From: Pseudohongiella sp.
GTDB lineage: Bacteria; Pseudomonadota; Gammaproteobacteria; Pseudomonadales; Pseudohongiellaceae
Reading direction: 5' to 3'
NCBI GenBank assembly: GCA_030696315.1
Contig: JAUYSM010000003.1
Span: 1 to 63,951, forward strand
DNA: 63,951 bases
Shown: piece after piece, positions 42,274 to 49,849 of the stretch
Position numbering within the stretch: the first letter of the stretch is position 1
Layout: each line of letters opens with the position of its first letter
The notes under the pieces: generated by a model
Seen by the model: the letters and a program-made list of their open reading frames with translations, nothing else
Databases searched by the model: none
Told to the model about the DNA's origin: nothing
Translations under genes and position numbers: made by a program

Positions 42274-44427
42274 ATGAAATCGCCTGCCCGCCTGCTGATT
42301 CTGGATGATGATCCGTTAACCGGACAAACCATCTCCAATATTGCGGTACTTGCCGGTGTTGACGCGCTGTATACCGACGATCCACGCGAATTTTTCCGGC
42401 TGTGCAAAGACTGGGCCCCGGACTTTATAGCCCTGGACCTGATAATGCCGCACATGGATGGCGTGCAGGTCATGGTCGAACTCGCGCGCCTGGGCTGTCA
42501 GGCAGATATCATCATTTCCAGTGGCGTCGGTGGGCGCGTGCTCGATGCTGCAGCACGCTCGGCTGCCGAACATGGACTAAAAATTTCTGGAGTGTTGCCC
42601 AAGCCGTTTTCGCCCGCACGCTTGCGCGAATTGCTCAACCGGCAATCGCCCAGAACAACCAGCCTTATCCGCAATGTCACAAGTTCTGCTCAATCTGCTG
42701 ACATCATCCCGGCCCACGAATTAGCGGATGCGATCAGCCTTGAGCACATCAAAGTGGTATACCAGCCTAAAATCAACTGCCGCACCGGCCTGCTTGCCGG
42801 ATTTGAAGTATTGGCACGCTGGTACCATCCAAGCCGGGGAACAATTGCGCCAGACGATTTTATACCGTTGGCGGAAAAATCCGGCCTTATCAATGCACTC
42901 ACCGAGTCAGTGATGCTGCAGTCTTTGCGTTGGTTTGCCAGCTTGCCGGACGCCATCGGCCCTGAGCCTGGTTTTGATTACCTGAAACGTCGCTTGAATG
43001 ATGTCACCATGTCAGTAAACATCTCCGCCATCTCGCTGAGCCATCTGGATTTGTTTGAGCGCATCGAAAGTCATTGCCGTAACATGAATATCTTGCCGGA
43101 ACGCATCATTTTTGAGCTAACCGAAACCTGCGCCATGGAAGATCCCGTCAGCTCACTGGACATCCTTACGCGCTTGAGAATGAAAGGGTTTCACTTATCC
43201 ATTGATGATTTTGGCACGGGCTACTCGTCCATGTTGCAATTGGCACGCCTGCCTTTTTCAGAAATCAAGATCGACAAATCATTTGTAATGACCGCATCCG
43301 AGTCCAAAGAGTCTTGTACGGTCATCAAAACCATCAACGATCTGGGACATGGACTGGGTCTGTACACGTCGGCAGAAGGTATTGAAAGCCTTGAAACGCT
43401 GGAGTATCTGCGCAGCATTGGCTGTGATCTGGCACAGGGTTACGCCATCGCACGTCCGATGAGCGGTCCGGCCGTTATTGAGTGGCTCATCAACCGTAAC
43501 AACAACGATGAAATCCGCCGCCTGGACGTGCTGCACTCACTTAACATCCTGGACACACCCAAAGACGAACGGTTTGACCGCATTACCCGGCTGGCGGCAC
43601 GCCTGTTTCAGGTGCCAATCGCGCTGTTCAGTCTGGTGGATACTAACCGGCAATGGTTCAAGTCATCCGTAGGACTGGATGTGCCGGAAACTCCCAGAGG
43701 GGTATCGTTTTGCCATCACGCCATTCTGGATGATCAGATACTGGTTATCCCGGATGCCATTAAAAACGAGTTGTTTTTTGATAATCTGCTGGTCACTGGC
43801 GCGCCGTTTATCCGCTTCTACGCAGGCTGCCCTGTTCACGCAGACACCGGCATTCGCCTCGGCACCCTGTGCCTGATCGACAGCCAGCCGCGCAACTTCA
43901 GCAGTCATGAGCAACTGCTGCTCAAACATGCCGCGCAAATGATTGAAAATGAGTTGATAGCAGATTATGTGGCGCACAGCGATCCATTGACCGGCATGCT
44001 GAATCGCCGGGGATTTGATGCGCGTGCCGCCGAATCGATTGACTTGTGTCATGATGCCGGCATGCATGCCTGTCTGTTCCTGTTTGATTTACTGGAGTTC
44101 AAGGCATTTAACGAAACCTGGGGGCGTGCAGCTGGCGACCGCGCGCTCATTGAGTTCGGGCGCGTCCTGAAAGAAACATTCCGAGGTTCAGATCTGATTG
44201 CCCGATACGGTGATGACGACTTTGTTGTGCTGATGACCGGCATCGATCCGCATGCATCGGAAAGTGCTTTAACACGACTGGATGATTTCATCGCTCATTC
44301 AGCGCCTGAGCATCCGGTAACGCATGTGTCTGGCTGGGCGCTTCTGCAGCGCAAAGACAACATACAACAGTTAATTTTAAGGGCCAGTCAGAACATGCTG
44401 ATGTCCCGATCTCCCCGGGGCAATTGA
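42274..44427 (+). CDS. REC-EAL-GAF-GGDEF protein, probable c-di-GMP phosphodiesterase
   Basis: 717 aa from ATG 42274. Residues 1-125 are a receiver domain (D11-D13 acidic pocket, D55 in ALDLIMPHMDG). Residues about 145-390 are an EAL domain with catalytic residues intact (E178 in FEVLARW, SVNIS, FELTE, IDDFGTG, IKIDKSF, AEGIES, QGYAIARP), so it should hydrolyse c-di-GMP. Then comes a GAF domain (about 395-550, LDTPKDERFDRITRLAARLF) and a GGDEF-like domain whose signature is degenerate, GDDDF at 646-650. The domain order, EAL before GGDEF, is unusual. Its stop codon lies inside the FNR box of the cbb3 promoter. It could report phosphorylation from the neighbouring histidine kinase. Confidence 0.88.
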   Translation: MKSPARLLILDDDPLTGQTISNIAVLAGVDALYTDDPREFFRLCKDWAPDFIALDLIMPHMDGVQVMVELARLGCQADIIISSGVGGRVLDAAARSAAEHGLKISGVLPKPFSPARLRELLNRQSPRTTSLIRNVTSSAQSADIIPAHELADAISLEHIKVVYQPKINCRTGLLAGFEVLARWYHPSRGTIAPDDFIPLAEKSGLINALTESVMLQSLRWFASLPDAIGPEPGFDYLKRRLNDVTMSVNISAISLSHLDLFERIESHCRNMNILPERIIFELTETCAMEDPVSSLDILTRLRMKGFHLSIDDFGTGYSSMLQLARLPFSEIKIDKSFVMTASESKESCTVIKTINDLGHGLGLYTSAEGIESLETLEYLRSIGCDLAQGYAIARPMSGPAVIEWLINRNNNDEIRRLDVLHSLNILDTPKDERFDRITRLAARLFQVPIALFSLVDTNRQWFKSSVGLDVPETPRGVSFCHHAILDDQILVIPDAIKNELFFDNLLVTGAPFIRFYAGCPVHADTGIRLGTLCLIDSQPRNFSSHEQLLLKHAAQMIENELIADYVAHSDPLTGMLNRRGFDARAAESIDLCHDAGMHACLFLFDLLEFKAFNETWGRAAGDRALIEFGRVLKETFRGSDLIARYGDDDFVVLMTGIDPHASESALTRLDDFIAHSAPEHPVTHVSGWALLQRKDNIQQLILRASQNMLMSRSPRGN

Positions 44428-44437
44428 TCCAGATCAA
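44424..44437. promoter_or_regulatory. FNR/Anr box
   Basis: TTGATCCAGATCAA is a perfect match to TTGAT-N4-ATCAA. It overlaps the stop codon of the upstream gene. Its centre is about 40.5 bp before the transcription start predicted from the -10 box at 44459-44464, the class II activator position, so ccoNOQP is expected to be induced at low oxygen. Confidence 0.85.
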
Positions 44438-44458
44438 CACCCTCAAAGCCCCAAGGTT

Positions 44459-44464
44459 TACAAT
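44459..44464 (+). promoter_or_regulatory. -10 box of the cbb3 oxidase promoter
   Basis: TACAAT, five of six matches to TATAAT, placed correctly downstream of the FNR box for a class II FNR promoter. The predicted start near 44471 leaves a leader of about 170 nt before ccoN. Confidence 0.65.
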
Positions 44465-44642
44465 ACCTCCGCTTGAATACGTGCCGAATTTGAAACGCTA
44501 ATAACAATTCTTTCTGCAAGCCGGCATACGGTCCTGTTTTTCACAGGATTCACATCGCAATCCTGACGTAGTAGAGTCCCATTGAACGCAATCCAAAGCC
44601 GATTGCCACACGCGTCAAAACAACAAAATGGATGGTTTTACA

Positions 44643-46091
44643 ATGACCAGCAATCAACTCAGCCAACCTGTTTATAACTACAAGGTGGTTCATCAATTTG
44701 CCCTCGCCACCGTATTCTGGGGCATCATCGGCATGGCGGTCGGCGTATTGATCGCCGCCCAGCTCGCCTGGCCGGTGCTGAACTTTGACACGGCTTGGCT
44801 CAGCTACGGGCGATTGCGTCCTTTGCATACAAACGGTGTCATTTTTGCGTTTGGTGGCAGTGCGCTGATGGCGTGCTCCCTGTTTATTGTGCAACGCACC
44901 TGTGGTGCTCGCCTGATCAGTGATCGCCTGGCTTCGTTTGTATTCTGGGGCTGGCAAACCATCATTGTGCTGGCGGTTATCACGCTGCCCATGGGCATGA
45001 CAACGTCCAAAGAATACGCTGAGCTGGAATGGCCAATTTCCATCCTGATTGCGGTGGTCTGGGTTGCGTACGCAATTCTGTTTTTTGGCACCATCATGAA
45101 ACGCCAGCAAAAACACATTTACGTTGCCAACTGGTTTTTTGCTGCGTTTATCATTGCAGTCGCCATCCTGCACATTGTGAATAATCTTGCCGTCCCCGTG
45201 ACACTGACCAAGTCCTACTCAATATACGCCGGCACCGTTGACGCCATGGTGCAATGGTGGTGGGGACACAACGCGGTGGGCTTTTTCCTGACGGCTGGTT
45301 TTTTGGGCATCATGTACTACTTTGTACCCAAACAGGCTGGACGCCCGATTTACTCCTACCGATTGTCTGTTGTGCACTTCTGGGCGCTGATTGCCATCTA
45401 CGTGTGGGCAGGTCCACACCATCTGCATTACAGCGCTCTGCCAGACTGGACGCAGAATCTGGGCATGGCCATGTCACTGATTCTGTTGGCGCCGTCCTGG
45501 GGCGGCATGATCAACGGCATCATGACGCTGTCAGGTGCATGGGACAAACTGCGCACCGACCCCATCCTGAAATTCCTGGTGGTATCTCTGTCGTTTTACG
45601 GTATGTCCACCTTTGAAGGCCCGATGCTGTCCATCAAATCTGTTAACGCGCTGTCACACATGACCGACTGGACTGTTGGCCACGTACATGCCGGCGCGCT
45701 GGGCTGGGTGGCGATGATTTCCATTGGCGCCACTTATCACCTGATCCCGTTGTTGTACGGACGCAAGCCGGGCGAGATGTTCAGTATCAAACTGATCGAC
45801 CTGCACTTCTGGCTGGCAACCATCGGCACCGTGCTGTACATCGTTTCCATGTGGGTCAATGGTCTGATGCAAGGCCTGATGTGGCGCGCCGTGAACAACG
45901 ACGGCACCTTGACCTACAGTTTTGTGGAAACGGTGATAGCCAGTTATCCCGGTTATGTTGTGCGCTTTATTGGTGGCGGCATCTTCCTGTCCGGCATGCT
46001 GATCATGGCATGGAATATCTGGAAAACCTGGCAGATTACCCGTGAGGAATTGGCCTCAGGCAAAATAACTCAACAGGAGGCACTGGCATGA
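44643..46091 (+). CDS. ccoN: cbb3-type cytochrome c oxidase subunit I
   Basis: 482 aa from ATG 44643, with GGATGG 7 nt upstream; ATG 44628 would add five residues. Twelve helices are expected. Heme-copper oxidase histidines are visible, e.g. [14 protein letters not shown] early, [10 protein letters not shown] (CuB side), [13 protein letters not shown] and [12 protein letters not shown] (heme ligands). This is the catalytic subunit that reduces oxygen at high affinity. It leads the operon ccoNOQP; its stop overlaps the ccoO start (ATGA). The FNR box at 44424 predicts microaerobic induction. Confidence 0.96.
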   Translation: MTSNQLSQPVYNYKVVHQFALATVFWGIIGMAVGVLIAAQLAWPVLNFDTAWLSYGRLRPLHTNGVIFAFGGSALMACSLFIVQRTCGARLISDRLASFVFWGWQTIIVLAVITLPMGMTTSKEYAELEWPISILIAVVWVAYAILFFGTIMKRQQKHIYVANWFFAAFIIAVAILHIVNNLAVPVTLTKSYSIYAGTVDAMVQWWWGHNAVGFFLTAGFLGIMYYFVPKQAGRPIYSYRLSVVHFWALIAIYVWAGPHHLHYSALPDWTQNLGMAMSLILLAPSWGGMINGIMTLSGAWDKLRTDPILKFLVVSLSFYGMSTFEGPMLSIKSVNALSHMTDWTVGHVHAGALGWVAMISIGATYHLIPLLYGRKPGEMFSIKLIDLHFWLATIGTVLYIVSMWVNGLMQGLMWRAVNNDGTLTYSFVETVIASYPGYVVRFIGGGIFLSGMLIMAWNIWKTWQITREELASGKITQQEALA

Positions 46092-46693
46092 ACGATCTGA
46101 TCGAAAAGAATCTCGGCTTGTTGATTGCCCTTGCCGTCGTTGCTATCAGTTTTGGTGGCGCCGTGGAAATTATCCCGCTGATGTCGCAGCGAGATGTGCA
46201 GGAGCCTATGGAAGGTTTGAAACCGTACTCGCCCTTAGTGTTGGAAGGGCGTGACATTTACATCCGCGAAGGTTGTAACAACTGTCATTCCCAGAAAATT
46301 CGACCCCTGCGCGCAGAGGTTGAGCGTTATGGTCACTATTCAGTTTCTGGTGAAATGACCTATGACCATCCGCACCTGTGGGGCTCCAAACGCACCGGTC
46401 CGGATCTGATGCGTGTGGGCGGTCTGTACAGTGATGACTGGCACTTTGCTCATTTGATGGATCCGCGCTCGGTGGTTCCCGGCTCCAATATGCCCGCGTA
46501 CCCCTGGCTGTTCTCTACTGAACTCAATCTCGATGTGACACCGCGCAAACTGCGGGCACTCCAGCGTATCGGTGTACCTTACAGCGACGAAGACATCGCT
46601 AATGCCACACAAGGCCTGGAAGGCGTAACCGAAGCACAAGCGCTGGTTGCCTACCTGCAGGAACTGGGCACTTTGATTACCGAGAGGCGCTGA
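46088..46693 (+). CDS. ccoO: cbb3-type cytochrome c oxidase subunit II (mono-heme cytochrome c)
   Basis: 201 aa. One N-terminal helix ([24 protein letters not shown]) anchors a periplasmic cytochrome domain. The heme site is CNNCH (C63, C66, H67) in [11 protein letters not shown], with a distal Met in GSNMPAYPW. The sequence is typical of FixO/CcoO in length and motifs. It passes electrons from CcoP to CcoN. The start overlaps the ccoN stop, and ccoQ follows immediately after 46693. Confidence 0.96.
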   Translation: MNDLIEKNLGLLIALAVVAISFGGAVEIIPLMSQRDVQEPMEGLKPYSPLVLEGRDIYIREGCNNCHSQKIRPLRAEVERYGHYSVSGEMTYDHPHLWGSKRTGPDLMRVGGLYSDDWHFAHLMDPRSVVPGSNMPAYPWLFSTELNLDVTPRKLRALQRIGVPYSDEDIANATQGLEGVTEAQALVAYLQELGTLITERR

Positions 46694-46694
46694 A

Positions 46695-46877
46695 ATGGAT
46701 ATTAATGACTTCCGAACCCTATCCACCGTGCTGGTTTTCCTGACCTTTATGGGCGTTGCATGGTGGGCTTATGGCCCTAGCCGAAAACACTATTTTGATG
46801 AAGCTGCGCAGCTGCCTTTTCAGGATGACGACGCTGAACCCGCAAACACTCAACATAAAAAAGGAGAACAGGCATGA
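46695..46877 (+). CDS. ccoQ: cbb3-type oxidase subunit CcoQ/FixQ
   Basis: 60 aa. A single transmembrane helix (TVLVFLTFMGVAWWAYG) is followed by a short acidic, hydrophilic tail, as in CcoQ, which stabilises CcoP binding. The start is one base after the ccoO stop, and its stop overlaps the ccoP start. Small but certain from position. Confidence 0.92.
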   Translation: MDINDFRTLSTVLVFLTFMGVAWWAYGPSRKHYFDEAAQLPFQDDDAEPANTQHKKGEQA

Positions 46878-47752
46878 TGAGTAATGCGTTCAGTCTGTTT
46901 GTTATCATTGGGACACTCGGGTCGCTGGTGGTTTTTACGCTGCTGTTGCTGATGAACAGAAAGGTCAGTAATCCCGGGCAAACAACCGGCCATGAATACG
47001 ACGGCATCGAAGAGTACGATAACCCCCTGCCGGCCTGGTGGTTCTGGGGATTTTTGCTCAGCATTGTGTTTGCGTTGGGTTACCTGATTTATTACCCCGG
47101 TCTCGGCAACTTTAAAGGCTTGTCAGGCTGGACATCTGCAGGGCAACTGGCTCAGCAACAAGCCGACGCCGATGAGCGCTTTGGTCCAATTTTTGCCCAG
47201 TATCGAGCGATCCCGGTTGAGGAACTGGCAACCGTCCCCGCTGCATTGCGCATGGGGCAGCGCCTGTTTGCCACCAATTGCGCACAATGCCATGGCAGCG
47301 CAGGCACGGGCTCATACGGTTTCCCCAATCTGACTGACGGTGAATGGCAATGGGGAAAGTCTGTTGAGCAGGTGCAGGCAACCCTTCAAAACGGGCGAGT
47401 TGCGGTGATGCCAGCCTGGGCAGGCGTGCTGGATGCCTACGGCATTCGGGATGTCACCGAGTACGTCATGCAGTTGTCGGGTCGTGATGCAATTGCGGAA
47501 CAGGCACTTGCAGGTCAGACTCAATTTAATCAGCTGTGCGCAGCCTGTCACGGCGCCGATGGCAAAGGTCAGCCCATGCTGGGCGCGCCGGATCTGACCA
47601 ATGACCGCTGGTTGTATGGTGGTAGCCGCGAGCAGATTTCCGATGTGCTGCGTAACGGCCGAAACGGCCGGATGCCGGGATTCTCTGACCGACTCGATGA
47701 AGATCGCATACATATACTCAACGCCTATGTGAGAAGTCTTTCATCTCAATAA
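46874..47752 (+). CDS. ccoP: cbb3-type cytochrome c oxidase subunit III (di-heme)
   Basis: 292 aa. Two N-terminal helices flank the conserved EYDNPLPAWWFWGF linker. Two cytochrome c domains follow with heme sites CAQCH (C136, C139, H140) and CAACH (C222, C225, H226). It accepts electrons from soluble cytochrome c and feeds CcoO. It closes the structural operon; a hairpin at 47772-47794 lies between it and ccoG. The first helix arrangement is that of fused CcoQ-less CcoP types plus a separate ccoQ, which is common. Confidence 0.95.
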   Translation: MMSNAFSLFVIIGTLGSLVVFTLLLLMNRKVSNPGQTTGHEYDGIEEYDNPLPAWWFWGFLLSIVFALGYLIYYPGLGNFKGLSGWTSAGQLAQQQADADERFGPIFAQYRAIPVEELATVPAALRMGQRLFATNCAQCHGSAGTGSYGFPNLTDGEWQWGKSVEQVQATLQNGRVAVMPAWAGVLDAYGIRDVTEYVMQLSGRDAIAEQALAGQTQFNQLCAACHGADGKGQPMLGAPDLTNDRWLYGGSREQISDVLRNGRNGRMPGFSDRLDEDRIHILNAYVRSLSSQ

Positions 47753-47771
47753 CTTGCGCTGTTGAGCCGTT

Positions 47772-47794
47772 CTGCCAGTCGCCTTTGCTGGCAG
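47772..47794. terminator. intergenic hairpin between ccoP and ccoG
   Basis: Arms CTGCCAG (47772-47778) and CTGGCAG (47788-47794), 9-nt loop, no strong T-run. It may act as a weak attenuator or mRNA-processing element separating structural from assembly genes. Confidence 0.4.
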
Positions 47795-47832
47795 GCCATA
47801 CTGTAGTTTTGGGGTAACCCGGGATAGATAAG

Positions 47833-49284
47833 ATGCAGAAAATTCCGGTTCAACAACTGAGTTCTGAAGACGTTGATTCTCGCGTCTACAATCTCTATGA
47901 GAAACGGGAAAAGATTTTTACCCGCAGTGTTGAGGGGTTTTTCCAGCGCATCCGTTTGTACACCGGCTGGCCCTTGCTGCTCGGCTACTTCCTGCTGCCC
48001 TGGTTAAATCTTGATGGCCGCCAGGCCGTGTTGTTTGATCTGCCCGCCCGCAAATTTTATGTGTTGTGGATGACATTCTGGCCGCAGGATTTTGTGCTGC
48101 TCGGTTGGCTGCTGGCGATTGCGGCTTTTGGTCTGTTTTTTGTGACCACCTTGTGGGGCCGGGTCTGGTGCGGTTACACCTGTCCACAAACCGTGTGGAC
48201 CGCGGTGTTCATGTGGGCCGAACAGATGGCTGAAGGCGAGCGCAACCAACGCATCAAGCTCGACAAAGTGCCGTCAATACTGACTCCCAAAGGCTGGAAC
48301 AAAGCCGGCATAAACAAAACCTGGCGACGCATGTTCAAACATGGCATGTGGCTGGGTTTTGCTGCGCTCACAGGCATCACGTTTATAGGGTATTTTTACG
48401 GCATACGCGATCTGGTGAGTGATGCGCTGCTGTGGCAGTTGCCGCTGGTTGCGGTGGCTTGGACAGTATTTTTTACACTGGCCACTTACATCAACGCGGG
48501 CTGGATGCGTGAACAGGTGTGCATTTATATGTGCCCGTATGCGCGCTTCCAGTCAGTGATGTTTGATCGCGACACGTTGGTGATTTCGTATGATGCTGCG
48601 CGTGGGGAACAACGCGGCGCACGCAAACGCAGCACGGATTACAAGGCACAAGGCTTAGGCGATTGCATTGATTGCACCATGTGTGTTCAGGTGTGCCCAA
48701 CGGGCATCGACATCCGAAACGGCCTGCAATATCAGTGTATCGGCTGTGCGGCATGCGTAGACGCCTGCGACGACATCATGGAAAAGATGGGGTACGCGAG
48801 CGGACTGATTTCCTACACCACCGAAAATAAACTGGCCGGTGGCAGTTGGACATGGAAGCGCCCCAAACTGATCGCCTATGGCGTTGCGATGCTAGTGATG
48901 AGCCTGTTGTTTGTGCTGGTGCTGTGGAATCGGGTACCCATGTCCATAGAAGTGATGCGCGATCGCGGCGCATTATTCCAGGAGTTGTCTGACGGTCGCA
49001 TCGAAAACATTTTCAGACTGCGAATCATCAACATGGATAATCAGGCACACGAGTTTGATATCGCCATCAACGGCCTGGAAGGCGCCAGCATGGTGCCTGA
49101 CCAAGCTGTGCTGGTCAGCTCTGGTGAAATTCATGATCTGTTGTTGCGTGTACAGGTAGACCCCGCTCAGCTGAGCAACTTCAATCAAGGGTTTAGTTTT
49201 AGTGTCAGCAGTCGCGATGGCGTACTGAACGATGAAACTGAAAGCCGGTTTATTGGCCCATCCACGCCCATACCAAGGCCATAA
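47833..49284 (+). CDS. ccoG: cbb3 oxidase assembly ferredoxin-like copper protein CcoG
   Basis: 483 aa from ATG 47833. N-terminal helices and the Cys motif CGYTCPQTVW, then CMCP-type YMCPYARFQ, and a ferredoxin region CIDCTMCVQVCPTG followed by CIGCAACVDACD bind two 4Fe-4S clusters. A C-terminal immunoglobulin-like domain (about 375-480) faces the periplasm. CcoG (RdxA/FixG) is thought to reduce Cu(II) for cbb3 assembly. It begins the ccoGHIS assembly block directly downstream of ccoNOQP and probably shares transcripts with it. Confidence 0.94.
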   Translation: MQKIPVQQLSSEDVDSRVYNLYEKREKIFTRSVEGFFQRIRLYTGWPLLLGYFLLPWLNLDGRQAVLFDLPARKFYVLWMTFWPQDFVLLGWLLAIAAFGLFFVTTLWGRVWCGYTCPQTVWTAVFMWAEQMAEGERNQRIKLDKVPSILTPKGWNKAGINKTWRRMFKHGMWLGFAALTGITFIGYFYGIRDLVSDALLWQLPLVAVAWTVFFTLATYINAGWMREQVCIYMCPYARFQSVMFDRDTLVISYDAARGEQRGARKRSTDYKAQGLGDCIDCTMCVQVCPTGIDIRNGLQYQCIGCAACVDACDDIMEKMGYASGLISYTTENKLAGGSWTWKRPKLIAYGVAMLVMSLLFVLVLWNRVPMSIEVMRDRGALFQELSDGRIENIFRLRIINMDNQAHEFDIAINGLEGASMVPDQAVLVSSGEIHDLLLRVQVDPAQLSNFNQGFSFSVSSRDGVLNDETESRFIGPSTPIPRP

Positions 49285-49303
49285 AAATTATGAGTACGCA
49301 ACG

Positions 49304-49849
49304 ATGAACACTCAACGAACCACCAACGCTGCTGACACGGATACTCGCCCCTGGTATCAGTACCGCTGGCCATGGATTCTGATATCAATTCCGGCATTCT
49401 CGATGGTGCTGGGCGTCATACTGATTACCACTGCTATCAAGAACCCTGCCATTCTGGTGGTTGATAACTACTACGCGGAAGGCCGCGGCATTAATCGATC
49501 CATGGCACTGGATGACGCAGCGCTTGCCTTGCAATTGACTACAACACTGTCTGTTGAAAACGGCGCAGTTACCCTGCAATTGCTCAAGAACGGCGTCGCT
49601 GATACCGGCGAAGACGCCTTACGGCTGTTCGTCTATCACGTGACCGACAATCATCGCGACCATGAATTTTTGATGCTGCCCGCAATCGATCAGGCCGGGG
49701 TTTTTGAATTGCTTGATCCAGAAGAGCAGGCGCTGCTGGCTGGCATTCTTGCCAGTGATACCAGCTGGTATCTGGAAGTACGAGGCAGCAATAACGATTG
49801 GCGCCTGCGTGAACGCATCACCACCCCGTTGGCGGAGGCACGTTTTTAA
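49304..49849 (+). CDS. ccoH: FixH family cbb3 assembly protein CcoH
   Basis: 181 aa from ATG 49304. A short N-terminus with RPWYQYRWPWILISIPAFSMVLGVILI gives one membrane helix, followed by VVDNYYAEGRGINR, the FixH signature, and a periplasmic beta domain. It stabilises assembly of the oxidase with CcoI. Its TAA overlaps the ccoI ATG (TAATG). An in-frame upstream extension inside ccoG is not needed. Confidence 0.9.
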   Translation: MNTQRTTNAADTDTRPWYQYRWPWILISIPAFSMVLGVILITTAIKNPAILVVDNYYAEGRGINRSMALDDAALALQLTTTLSVENGAVTLQLLKNGVADTGEDALRLFVYHVTDNHRDHEFLMLPAIDQAGVFELLDPEEQALLAGILASDTSWYLEVRGSNNDWRLRERITTPLAEARF

